Shown in pieces: positions 1 to 12,400 of a DNA stretch of 64,000 nt. How positions within the stretch are numbered: position 1 is the first letter of the stretch; every line of letters begins with the position of its first letter. Below the pieces are notes generated by a model. That model saw only the letters and a list, made by a program, of their open reading frames with translations, made no database searches and was not told the DNA's origin. This stretch comes from Pseudoalteromonas sp. NC201 (GTDB taxonomy: Bacteria; Pseudomonadota; Gammaproteobacteria; Enterobacterales; Alteromonadaceae): assembly GCF_002850255.1 (NCBI RefSeq), contig NZ_CP022522.1:3648501-3712500 (forward strand). The letters run 5' to 3'. Position numbers and translations under genes: made by a program.

Positions 1-3000
1 GTATTCAGTTTGCCTTGCAATTGAAATATGCCCTGTAGGTTATACTGGTTGCTGTGCCCTTGCAGTTGGTCTACAAACCACAAGCGCCGCTGTGCAAATG
101 ACAAAGGATAATTGGGCTGTGGTGGCGCAGGTTGTAGACTTGGTAATGAAGATTGAGACTGAGAGTTAGCCAGTATCTCGCTTAGTTCAAATACGCTAGG
201 ATTGGCAAACAGTTGCTTTAAGCTCACCTCCACCGAGAGCTGGGCTCTTAGTTCATTGAGTAATTGCATTGCCAATAAAGAGTGACCACCGATGCTGAAA
301 AAGCTATCGTGCAGCCCCACTTCTGGTGCGCCCGTTAAGGTTTGATAGAGTGTGATTAACTGTCGCTGCAACGCACTTGTCACCTCACTACTTTGGCTTT
401 GAGAAGTTAATGCCAAAGACTGTAATTGTTGGCGGTCTATCTTGCCATTACTCAGGGTGGGTAAGTGCTGGCAAAGCTCTATCCAGCTTGGGATCATCGG
501 CTCAGGCAAACGCCGCTTCAAGCCTTGACGGATCACCTCGCGCAAATTGGTTGCAGCGCACTGGCTGCCACCACCACTTACCACAAAAGCAACCAAAGCG
601 TCTTGTTTGCCGAGCTTACGCACGACTACCGCCGCTTGCGATACCTCATCAAGCGCTAACAGTGCAGCTTCTATTTCATTGAGGTCAACACGAAAACCGC
701 GAATTTTCGCTTGTTTGTCAATTCGACCGAGAAATTCAAGCTCGCCGCTCGCATTCAGCCTAACGCTATCACCACTGCGGTAAAAACGGGCGCATTGGGC
801 ACTATGTTGCAAGCTACTTGTAAACTGAGCAGCGGTCTCTGAAGGCGCATTTATATATCCTTTGGCAAGGCTTGCCCCACCAATATAAAGCTCACCAGGC
901 ATGCCCGCAGGGGTCGGCTTCCCCTGTTTGTTGAGTACGCAGGTGGTAACATGTACCAAAGGCGTACCGATTGGGTAACTGTGGCCGGTTAGTCTGCTGG
1001 GTGTCACTTCATGACAAACCACTCCAACACAAGCCTCCGTCGGACCATAATGGTTGAAAATACGCGCTGCTGGCGTCAGCGCGCGAATGCTATCAACAAG
1101 CTGCTCACCCAATGCTTCTCCACCTAACACCCACTGCGAAATAGCGGGCTTTTGCTCAGCAAATTGAGGCAACAGCACCGCGGCAAAAGAAGGGGTTAAT
1201 TTTATCAAGTTAACTTGCTCAGCCACTAACTTGGCTGCGATTTCAGCCGGTTCTGGCGCTTGATCTGCAAGGGTGAGTACCACAGTGCCACCATGAATAA
1301 GCACCGGATAGACAGCCGTTAAGCATAAGTCCGTGGCAAACCCTGTGACCACGCCCGCTCGCGTACTTTGGTTGTAACTCAATCGTGCTGCGATGCTGCT
1401 GCAATAATGGCTCAGTGCGCCATGGCTGATTTCGACCCCTTTGGGCGTACCAGTTGACCCTGAAGTAAACATCACATACGCGCTATCATCAAAACTTGGT
1501 GAATAAGTTTGCTGCGGCGCTCCTTTGTTTTGGCTCAGCTCAGTATAGTCAAGCACTCTGATGTCAGCTTCTCGTAGCGCTTGGCTAAGTGGCGTTTCGA
1601 CACTTACCACCACCGTATTACACTCAGCTTGCGCTAGCATTTGTAGCGCTCTGGCAGTGGGCATATTGCCATCAATAGGTAAATACGCACGGCCACTTTG
1701 CATTACGCCAAGCATAGTGACAATGTCACTCATATCGCCCGTTGTTATCAGCGCAATGATTGACGCTGGAACATCTAAGTTGTTGGCAATTTGTAGGCTT
1801 TGAGATTGTAGCTGCTGATACGTTAGGGCCCGCGATGCTTCGCCATTGGTGCTTGGAACAACCACTGCAATCGCCTCACCTTGAGTTTGCGCTATACTTC
1901 TGATTGCTTGCGGCACCAGCGCCGGCTGGCTGATGTTGTGATTGATATTTGCCGCCTTTGTCGGTAAGTTCGTTGATTTGAGCACCAAGTCGTCAATCGG
2001 CAGCGCTTCTTTAGCACAGTAGCACTGGACGAGTGCCAAATAATCATCGGCAAATTGCTGAATAAGCGCACGTTCATAGAGCCCTGCTGCATAAACAAAG
2101 TCACACACAAGGGCATCATCTGTATCATCAACAGATAGGGTTAAGTCAAATTTCGCAGTGCCATTATCTAGGGCAATTAACTCGGCTTCTAATTGGTTAT
2201 TTACCGACACCTTACTACTGGCTACACCATTGTAGTTAAATAACACTTGAAACAAGGCGGAATGCGCGGCGGATTTGGGTAGCTCTAGCGCTTCAATGAT
2301 GTCTTCCACGGCAGCGTTTTGATTACTAAGCCCTTGCAATACTTTGTATTGCAGCGCCTTAATCGCCTCACTCATGGAGTGATGTCCGTTTATCTGCATA
2401 CGCAGTGGCAAGGTATTAATAAAGCAGCCAAGCATAGCTTCAAACTCGCTTTGCTGACGATTTGCAACCGGCACCCCTAAGGTAATATCGGCTTGCTCAC
2501 TGTAGCGATAAAGCAAGATGTAAAACACGCCCAGCAAGGCGGTAAAATGTGTTACGCCATCGCTGTGGCAAGCTTTATCTAATCGTTGTATTTGTTCTGC
2601 GTTAAACGAACAACGAACCGTGTCACCTTGGTACTGCTTTTCTTTTTTTCTTGGATAGCTGGTGGACAATTCAAACGGTGTAAATGCCTCTAACTGCTCA
2701 GTCCAATAAGCCAATTGTTGTTGATAGTCTGGGGATTGTCTTAATTGCTGCTCCCAGTGCACATAGTCAACATACTGTAAATCGGGAAGCTCAACACACG
2801 CCTCCGATAGCTCATACAGCAGTGCGTTGATAAATATAGTCACGCTCCAGCCATCACTAATAATATGATGCATGTTAACGAGTAACCAGCGGCAAGCAGT
2901 GTGAGAGTTACTCACTAAAGCCGTCACTTGCAGCAGCGACTCGTTGGCAAGATCAAACTGATACCCCACAGCCTCTTTAATCGACTCTGGTAGCTGATTG

Positions 3001-3452
3001 GGTAGCGCTTCTTCATCCACGGTCATCACAGCAATTTTCATCGCCTCAGCAGGTTCAATTTGCTGCACCACCTTCCCTTCAACCGTGATAAATCGTGCTC
3101 TCAAAATATCGTACTTAGCTATCAAGCGGCTCAACGCTTGTTCAATGTCCGTGACTGAAAATGGCTGCGATAATTTAACTAGCCCAGCCATGTTGTATGC
3201 CGCAGTGCCCCCTTCATATTTATCAATAAACCACATTCTTTGCTGTGCTGCCGAGAGCGCAGCAGATTGCTTTTGTTGCCCCTGAAGGTAGGTGATAAGC
3301 GCAGTTTTGTGCGCCTTTATCTTATCCAGAATACCCTCAGGCACCTGCCCAAGCGGTGTTCTAAGTTTTAATTTATCTTGCTGTAAATAAACATAAATCT
3401 GTTGACGGTCCAGCTCATCTAACCACTGTTTTATTGCAAAGTTTTCCATCAT
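1..3452 (-). CDS. Non-ribosomal peptide synthetase, 5' part (docking-C-A-PCP-C...), runs off left edge
   Basis: Second synthetase of the cluster; about 1,150 residues are visible and the 3' end lies outside the window. Residues 1-55 read like a TubC N-terminal docking domain (helical, ending near KAHKTALITYLQ). A condensation domain follows with HHIISDG near residue 196 (HHxxxDG, seen). The adenylation domain carries FTSGSTGTPKG and HYGPTEA; the specificity positions I read are D-L-T-K-V-G-H-V-G, close to the code I recall for Asp (DLTKVGHIG), so Asp or possibly Asn is inferred. The carrier domain has GGHSLLA with its phosphopantetheine serine at residue 1058. The last visible stretch, SFAQRRLWF, opens a second condensation domain, so at least one more module follows. 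No epimerase domain lies between PCP and C. The start overlaps the stop of the upstream synthetase by one base (TAATG), implying one transcript and coupled translation. Confidence 0.93.
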   Translation of the reverse strand, partial: MMENFAIKQWLDELDRQQIYVYLQQDKLKLRTPLGQVPEGILDKIKAHKTALITYLQGQQKQSAALSAAQQRMWFIDKYEGGTAAYNMAGLVKLSQPFSVTDIEQALSRLIAKYDILRARFITVEGKVVQQIEPAEAMKIAVMTVDEEALPNQLPESIKEAVGYQFDLANESLLQVTALVSNSHTACRWLLVNMHHIISDGWSVTIFINALLYELSEACVELPDLQYVDYVHWEQQLRQSPDYQQQLAYWTEQLEAFTPFELSTSYPRKKEKQYQGDTVRCSFNAEQIQRLDKACHSDGVTHFTALLGVFYILLYRYSEQADITLGVPVANRQQSEFEAMLGCFINTLPLRMQINGHHSMSEAIKALQYKVLQGLSNQNAAVEDIIEALELPKSAAHSALFQVLFNYNGVASSKVSVNNQLEAELIALDNGTAKFDLTLSVDDTDDALVCDFVYAAGLYERALIQQFADDYLALVQCYCAKEALPIDDLVLKSTNLPTKAANINHNISQPALVPQAIRSIAQTQGEAIAVVVPSTNGEASRALTYQQLQSQSLQIANNLDVPASIIALITTGDMSDIVTMLGVMQSGRAYLPIDGNMPTARALQMLAQAECNTVVVSVETPLSQALREADIRVLDYTELSQNKGAPQQTYSPSFDDSAYVMFTSGSTGTPKGVEISHGALSHYCSSIAARLSYNQSTRAGVVTGFATDLCLTAVYPVLIHGGTVVLTLADQAPEPAEIAAKLVAEQVNLIKLTPSFAAVLLPQFAEQKPAISQWVLGGEALGEQLVDSIRALTPAARIFNHYGPTEACVGVVCHEVTPSRLTGHSYPIGTPLVHVTTCVLNKQGKPTPAGMPGELYIGGASLAKGYINAPSETAAQFTSSLQHSAQCARFYRSGDSVRLNASGELEFLGRIDKQAKIRGFRVDLNEIEAALLALDEVSQAAVVVRKLGKQDALVAFVVSGGGSQCAATNLREVIRQGLKRRLPEPMIPSWIELCQHLPTLSNGKIDRQQLQSLALTSQSQSSEVTSALQRQLITLYQTLTGAPEVGLHDSFFSIGGHSLLAMQLLNELRAQLSVEVSLKQLFANPSVFELSEILANSQSQSSLPSLQPAPPQPNYPLSFAQRRLWFVDQLQGHSNQYNLQGIFQLQGKLN

Positions 3453-6400
3453 TACAAGTCCATCTCCGTCATAGATTTATCACTTAGCGCTGCACTCAAA
3501 TCTCGGTCGCTTACAATATCACTGACTTTCTCTACGTTTGGAGTCTGCGTCTCCACCGAAATAGCATCATGAGCTTGTTTTAGCGCTTCGATACACTCAG
3601 CAAGCTCTGCAATACAGGCGTGCTCAAAGATGTCGCCAATGGTCAATTTAATATTGAAAGCTCGGTTGAGTCTCGATACCAACTGCATACCAATCACCGA
3701 ATTGCCGCCGCTATCCACAAAACGTGCTGTGACGCCCAACTGCTCAACAGGGAGAAGCGCTATATAATGTTGATGCAGCTGTTTTTCTGTTTCAGTGCGA
3801 GGAGCCAACGTGCATATTTCTGATACTGGCTCAATAGCAGGCATTGGTAGTGCTTTTCGGTCGCGCTTACCATTTGGTGTCATCGGCCATTGACTTAACC
3901 AAACAAAATGCTCAGGCACCATGTAACTTGGTAACCATTCACCGAGCGCTTGGCGCAGCCGAGGCGAAGACCACTCGGTTGATAGCTCACCATCATCAAT
4001 CATATAACCACACAGACATGGGCCAGTTTCTAGCGTTTGTACGCAAACATCGACTTCACTAGTATTGAGTATCCGCCCTAGGTGATGGCTAATATCGCCA
4101 AGCTCTATACGATGACCATGGAGTTTAATTTGATTATCTAAGCGTCCTTTTAATTCAAAATGGCCATCAGCTAAACGCCTCGCTTTGTCTCCCGTCTTGT
4201 ATAAGCGGCGGCTAATGGAAGTTGTAAATTGATGATTGATAAAACGCTGCTCGGTCAGCTCCGCTTGATGTAAATAACCCATAGCAACACCACTGCCACC
4301 AATGTATAACTCGCCCCATACGCCGTCGGGTAAAGGCAGCCCTTCACCATGGCACTCTGTTGGGAGCACAAATAAGCTAGTATTTTGTATCGCTTTACCA
4401 ATGGTTATCTCTGCGGCATTGTCGATATGTGCCACCGCCGACCAAATCGTGGTTTCGGTTGGCCCGTATAAGTTATAAACCGCTTTACTGTGACTAAGTA
4501 ACTGCGCGGCCAGTGCCTGAGGTAAAGGCTCACCGCCACTCCATACTTTTATGGCAGAAGTGCATGCTGGTGCCGCATTTAACACTAATTGCCATAGCGT
4601 TGGCGTTGCCTGCATCACCGTGATCTGCTGCTGTTCAATAAGCGCGCCAAGCACAGCAGGATCGCTAATACTTTCATCACTTGCCAGCACCACAGACGCA
4701 CCAACCAGTAATGGCCCAAACAACTCTAGCAAGGCAATATCAAATGCCACCGTGGTGATGGCCAATAAGCGGTCATCTGCCACCAGCCCCGGCTCACGAC
4801 ACATAGATGCAAGCAGATTAGCAAATGCCCCGTGATTGATTTCAACGCCCTTGGGTAACCCCGTGGAACCAGAGGTATAAATCACGTAAGCACGCTGCTG
4901 AGCTTGAATTAGCAAGCTTGGGCTGCGAGTCGAACTTTTGGCAATGACTTCGGCATCGCTATCCATACAGACTCGTTTGAAACGACCATGATTGAATAAC
5001 GCAGACTCTGCACTGCTGGCATCACACAGCACAACACTCGCTTTGGCATCCTCTAAGATATGCGCGATGCGCTCGTCAGGAAAGGTGAGATCGAGTGGTA
5101 AAAATGCCGCTCCAGCTTTCATCACCGCCATGAGTGCTATCAACAGCTCCGCCCTGCGTGGTAATGCCACCGCCACGATACTATTGGGCGTTACCTGCTG
5201 CTTCATCAAGTAGTGAGCGAGTTGGTTAACACGCGAATCTAGTGCCTCATAACTGAGACTCACATCATCCGTTACCAGTGCCGTACGTGCGCTGCAACGC
5301 GACACATTGTGCTGCCAAGTTTCAACGAAACTCGTCGCGACCTTAACCGATTTCTCTTGCTGTAGCGGTAACTCAACCAATCGATACACATCATCACTAC
5401 TTTGTATCAGCTCATTTTGAGCCCCTATCGGTGTATTGCCTTGAACCTGCGACAGCAAATGGACAAACTTAGCCACGTACTGGGTCATTAATTCAGTATC
5501 AAATTTTGCTGTGTGATATTCCACTAACAGGGACCACTGCCCCGCAACACAGGTCATATTTGTCGTCAGTTCAAATTGGCCAAATTTAGCGACACTTGGC
5601 TGTACTTCAACTTCTAGGTCATTAAAGTTCGGCAAAGTGGTGACTTTATCTAGATTAAACAAAGTGCTAGGTAGAATTAGCTGGTCATCGGCAAGACTTG
5701 CATACGGGTGGGTTTGGTGATCAAAGGCATCAAGTAAAGTATTTTGCACCCGCTGTACCAGCTCACCGATATTGCTAATGCTAGTCATGTCAACCACAAT
5801 GGGCAAGATATTGGTGCAATAACCCAGTAACGCTTGGTCGAGCAACTCAGGCTCAAACTGCGACGCCAGTCGTTGCCTATCTGATACCGGCACACCTACA
5901 CTTATTACCGCCTGACCGCTTAACTTGTGTAGCCACAAGCAATAAAGTGCAAGCATGGTTGCAAATTGCCCACAACGCAAAGATTGAGCAAGGGTCTCAG
6001 TGTTTCGGATTGCACTCGATGAAATGGGTAATGTGAGCTGATTAACTTGGTATGAAGCCACGCTCACCGTCGTTGATTTTGGCAGCTCAAGTGGTGTTGA
6101 ACTCGCTAAGCACTGGTGCCAAAAAGCTTGGTTTTTTGCAGCTTCCGGTGAATGCGAATATGCCTGCAGGCTATCAACGTAATGATTAAAGGAGACAGCT
6201 CGGCTTGCCACCTCATTTTGTTTTGCATCTTGATTGTAGCGCTCAGCGATTGCTGCCAGCACCATTTGTAGTGAAAGCCCATCGCAGATCACATGATGGG
6301 CCACAACACTTAGATAGTGCTGCGCTTTGCCATCACTCAACAGCGTCACTCTACAAAGTGGGTCTTTTGCAAAGTCAAATGGTTGATAACGCAGTGCGGA

Positions 6401-9400
6401 TAGTCGGGTGTGTAATGCTGCTTGGTCTTCTTCGTTCCATGGCTCAACATGCAACTCGGCTTGTTCCACTCGGCAATATTGCATTAAGCGGTCACTATCG
6501 ACACCAAAACGCAAGATTGGGAAGTCACGGCAAACCGTAGTAACGGCTTGCTTCAGCCGCGCTAAATCGAGCTTACCTGAGAGCTTTAATATCGCTTGTA
6601 ATTGATATGCACTCGCCCCTTCGCTAGAGGTCAACGCCATCGCTAATAGCTGCTGCTGGCTATGACTAAGTGGAAATGCAGCATCGTCATCACTTGGGCT
6701 CACTTCACCAAAATAACCCGCACGTTTTAAGCTAAGTACACTAGCTTCAACTGCGTTTATCACCGCTGCAATGTCTTCATCTGTATGGGCGGCGCTGAAA
6801 AAGCAGTTTCGTCCTTCCCAGATAAATACACCGCGCTCTAGCATTTCATAAAAGAACACATCAAGATTTTGCGAAAAGCGAAAACGGAATAATGATGCAA
6901 ACGCTTCTATTCGAATGGGTACGTCATGGGTTTCAAAAAACGCATTGAGATGTGCTTTAAATGCCGCGGTTTTGTCGTTGATCCCTTGTTGTAACGTTGG
7001 ACCTTGCGACTTAATAGCTTGCAACACCGCTTTGGCGCTCGCCATGGTCATTGGATGTTTGCAGAAAGTCCCGGCAAAGAAGGTGGTATCGGTCAAAGGG
7101 TAGGAGTCATCTCCGTATTGCCAATTTCCTCCGTCAATGGCATCGAGATAGGTAGCGGCCCCCGCGACTACACCGATAGGCATACCACCACCGACGATTT
7201 TGCCATAGGTTGCCATATCGGCCTTAACCCCTATCAAGCCTTGAACACCACCGGGGTGTGCTCTAAAGCCAGTGATCATTTCGTCAAAAATGAGGGCAAT
7301 ACCATGCGCTTCGGTAAGCGTACGTAGTTTACGTAAAAACGCCCAAGGCTGATTTTCAGGATGACGGCTTTGTACCGGCTCAACAATCACCGCGGCAATA
7401 TGTTGCGCCTCTCGGGTAATAACCTCTAGCGCCTCATCATCACCATAAGGTAAAACGAGATTATCGGCGATTGCGCCATAACGCACTCCAGCACACATTG
7501 CCTCTACGCCTTGCTCTGGCGACTCAGTTGCCAAAGTACCATCATAGTGACCATGGTACGCGCCTGAGAACTGAACAATTTTATCGCGTTTGGTCACCGT
7601 TCTTGCCAAGCGTAGCGCCGTCATTACCGCCTCTGTACCAGAGTTACAAAACGATGCCCGCTCAAGCCCTGTCAGCTCACAGATAAGTGCAGCAACCTCA
7701 GGCGCATCAGGACTTGCAAGCCCCAGTTGCATACCCGCTTCAAGCTGTTGCGCCAGTGCTGCTTTGATAAAGTCAGGGTTGTGACCAAATAAGTTAGTAC
7801 CAAAATCCATGGTGATATCAATATAGCGATTATCATCGATATCCCAGATATATGCGCCCTCACAGCGCTTAGAGAACACCGGATAAAGTAGCTCTTTGCT
7901 CGACAGTCTAAAACCTGCCGATGCTCGGCAATCCGCAAGGCGTCCGCGATATTCGCTCACTAGCGCTTTTGAACTGTGCGTTTTCGCAATGTAAGCATCA
8001 CTCAATGCAGCAAGATGTTGACGCATGGCTGGGCTGCTATTGGCACGCTGCACTTGTTTTTGCTGTGCGCCTGGTAATACAGATTGGGCTCTGCTTGGCT
8101 GGGGCTTTGATACCAAGGTTGCTGTCGAGGTGACTGCACTGTTTTCAACTTTCGCGCCCTGAATATGGCGTAACTGCTGTCCCACCACCGCTTCTAACGC
8201 AGCTCTCGCTTCAGCGTTGGTCACTGTGCTTGCCGCCTGCAATTGCGCCTGATAGATAGCGACAAGCGTGTGGTTGTCAGCCTCTACTACACTACCTTTT
8301 GGCGTATCAGTCGTCACCGATGCAGGTGATGGCAAACTGCCAGCTTGTTGTGAACCTTGCGGCGCTTTGAGATAGTCACTATGGCTTTGAATATAGGCCA
8401 CTAACTTATCGACATCGCTGAGTTCTTGATAAAATTGACGAACACTAAACTCTAAACCGAATTCCCGCTCGTACACTCTAACGGCCTGCATGATCATCAA
8501 CGAATCAACCCCCATTTCTAACAACGGGAGGTTGGTTTGGATGGCATCAGCGGGCATCGACAATAACCCCGCTAGGGTATTGAGCACAAAGCTGCGAATT
8601 TGTGCATCACGGTCACTCGCATTCACCACTGTCAGAGCTTCGGGCTGTGATTGTTCAGTACCAAAAATCCAGTATGAGCTGCAATCAAATGGATATTGCG
8701 GCAAGCCCACTCTAACGCTCGGACGACTGCCATACACCTGTTGCCATTCGAGCGGCCCGCCTAAATCGAGGTATGTGCCCAAACACTCGACGAACCTCAT
8801 GCTGTCTTCGCCTTTGGAGTGCAATACATGGGCATAACTGAGCGCTTTGTTATTGCTATTTTCCTGTAGTAAGCCACTCAAAATAGGTTTAGGACCAAGC
8901 TCAATCGCTAAGCCATGCTCTAGTGACTCAAGCGCAGTTACACAGTCAACAAAGCGAACCGGTGCCTTAATTTGTTCAACCCAATACTCGGCCGTAGCGA
9001 TAAGTGTAGACTCCACTTGCCCCGTCATGGATGAAACAAAAGGCAGCCGAGGCTGTTGGAATCTAACCTGTTCAGCGACTTCCCTAAAGGCCTCTAGCAT
9101 GGGGGCCATCAATGGAGAGTGGAAAGCGTTTGCCGTATGCAGCGCTTTTACTTTAATTTGCTGTGCTGCAAGCACGTCACTGAGGGCTGTGATTGCTTCA
9201 TCAGCACCGGAGAATACTACCCCAGCCTCACCATGGAAGGCTGAGATAACCACTTGCTCCTGAATCTCACTCAAGCAATTACGTGCGGTTATTTCATCAC
9301 ATCTTGCGGCGATCATGCTGCCTTTTATCGGTAATTCATGCATTAGTTGACCACGCGCTGCAATCAACTCAACGCCATCACGAAGCGAGAACACGCCAGC

Positions 9401-12400
9401 AATACAAGCCGCTGCATACTCACCAACACTATGACTGAGTAGCTGGGATGGCTTCACCCCATAATGCATCAATAAGTTTGCCACACTGTATTCAACGGCA
9501 AACAAGCTCACTTGCGTCCAACGGGTTTGTGCCAGCAGTTCACTATGCTTTTCATCGAATAACACATCCAACAGGCGTGCTCCAAAGCGCTCGCCAATCA
9601 GGCTGTCAATGTCATCTAAGTGACTGCGAAACACTGCGTGGTGTTGATATAAAGCGTGAGCCATCAAGGGGTATTGCGAACCTTGTCCGGTGAACAAAAA
9701 CGCAACTTCTGGAGCATCATTTGCCGAAGACTGTTCAACAATAATGGGACTATTCAGTTGCGAAATAAGTGCTTCTCTACTCACACCACTAAACGTTTTA
9801 TGCACACCTTTAAGCGGTACTTGCTCGGCATTTTGTGCGCAGAAGTCATCAAATGCTTGAGGCGTCAGACTCGACAATCGTTCACTATAGTGACCAGCAA
9901 GTTTCTGCAATGCAGCTTTAGATTTAGCAGCGAGAGGCAATAGATAAAACGAAGGCGGTGTTACTTCAGCTTGCATTTCTGGTTTAGGCGCAGGCGCTTG
10001 TGCGCAGATCACATGTGCATTAGTACCACCAAAACCAAAAGAGCTTAATCCAGCGGCTCTTATTCCCCCTTGTGGTACAGGCCATGTCTGCATGTTTTGC
10101 GGCACCATAAATGGGAGCTTTTGCCATGGGATATGCGGATTTAACACCTCACTGTAACGCTGTGCAGGAATTTGCCCATGCTGTAAACACAGTAGCGTTT
10201 TGATAAGCCCAGCAATACCCGCACCAGACTCAAGGTGACCAATATTCGCTTTTACCGCACCGAGAATAACCGGATCATGGCGACTATGGTGTTCTCCATA
10301 CGTGCGGTTTAATGCTGTGATCTCGATAGGATCGCCAAGCTCCGTACCCGTGCCATGGGTTTCCACATAGTGGATATCTCCCGCCTGCATCTTGGCATTA
10401 TCAAGGGCGGCATTGATCACAGCCTGTTGCGCGGCACTATTTGGCGCGGTAATGCCATTGCTGCGGCCGTCTTGATTAATTGCACTGCCTTTGAGTACAC
10501 CAACAATCGGGTCGTTGTCTGCCATGGCTTGTTGTAGCGGCTTTAGCATCACCACCCCAACTCCTTCACTTCGCACATAGCCATCCGCTGCCTGTGAAAA
10601 GGTTTTGCAATGGCCGTCTGCTGCCAACATTTGTGCGTTTTCACAGGCCTTAGTCACATCATCGCTCAGAATAAGATTAACGCCCGCCACCAACGCCGCG
10701 TTCGTTTCTCCATTTCTTAGTGCTTGAATTGCATGATGAAGTGCCACCAGCGATGACGAGCACGCCGTATCAATCGCCACACTCGGGCCGGTAAAATTAA
10801 AGCTATAAGAAATACGGTTTGCTGCAATGCTCAGTGCTGTGCCCGTGCCTAAATACGCGGTACTTTTTTGCTGTTGTTGCGACAATAAAAAGTAATCATT
10901 TTGCGATATACCAACATACACGCCAATATTGCTACCTGCGAGCGTGGCGGGTTGGTAACCGGCATGCTGTATAGCGTGATAAGTCGTTTGGAGCAGTAAT
11001 CTATGTTGTGGGTCGATATGCTTAGCTTCGAGTGGCGAGATGCCGAATAATGCAGCATCAAACTCATCGACATTCTCTAAATAGCCACCAAGTCGGTCGG
11101 CTTCAAGATTCGGGCAAAGCTGCTGGCGCTTAGGATCTGGCGTGGTGATCCCATCACCTTGCTGACATAACAGCTGCCAAAATGCATCGAGTCCATTTGC
11201 TGAAGGATAACGACAGGCCATGCCAATCACGGCAATATCTGTATCTGCAATATCTTCAGCTCGACGAGTAGGCTGCGTCTTATTCGCTTGCTCAGTGGCG
11301 CCTTTCGACTCGTTAAGCTCTGTCTGTCCTAGGGCTTGAGTAAGCGTACTAAACTGACTTAAATACTGGGCTAGTTCGCGAATTGAGGGATATTCGTAAA
11401 GTACCGTAGGCTCAAGATCTAGCTCGTGTACTTCCATTAATTCCCCTGAGATCCGTACCGCTTTCATCGAATCCACACCTAATGCCAAGAATGGCGCGTC
11501 GATATCCAAACTACGCGCGGGCTTATCTATTTCTTGTGCGACTAAATCTTGTAATAACCGCTGAATTTGTTGTAGTGACGATGAGGACGATGGCGCCTCA
11601 GCTTGCTGTGGTACAGCAGCTTCACGGGCGCGCGCAATTACTTCAAAGTTATCGGCTAAATAACTGCGCTTATTCTCTTGGCGCTGAATTTTACCGCTCG
11701 ATGTTTTATGAATGCGACCGGGCTTTATCAATACGATGTCATAAGGCGTAATGCCGTGGTGCTCAACGATCGCAGCGGTGATCTGCTGTAATACCTGCTC
11801 AGCATTTAACTTTCTTAGTGCAGTACGCTTTACTTGTTGTACTATCACCAAACGCTCTTCATTACCATTAGCGGCGACCGAAAACGCTGCGCCGCCATTT
11901 TGTTCTAAGCTATCGCTTGCTTGTGTAACCGTAAGTTCTATATCTTGCGGGTAGTAGTTTTTACCGCGGAAGATAAGCACGTCTTTGGCGCGTCCTGTAA
12001 CGAACAATTCCCCACGCTGGATAAAGCCTAAATCACCAGTACGGAGATAAGCCCGCTCGTCAGCACCTTTAATTCTGGCATGAAATGTAGCCTCAGTTGC
12101 CGCTGGGTTATTCCAATACCCCTTTGCTACACTTGGACCAGTTACCCAAATTTCTCCGGTTTCACCATCATTGCATGCTTCAAAAGACTCAGGGTTAACA
12201 ATCGCAATACAATGCTCGCCCCAACTCACGCCAGAAGATACGGCGTAATAAGGTTGCTGTTCATCAGCCACATCTAATGCATAAAACGAATCTACTGTAT
12301 CTTCATCTGCGACTTGTTCGGCTATGCCCTGCTGTAGCTTGGCTGCATCAATACGTAATATCTTTGGCTTTTCTAGAAGACGTCCACCAGTTGCAAATAA

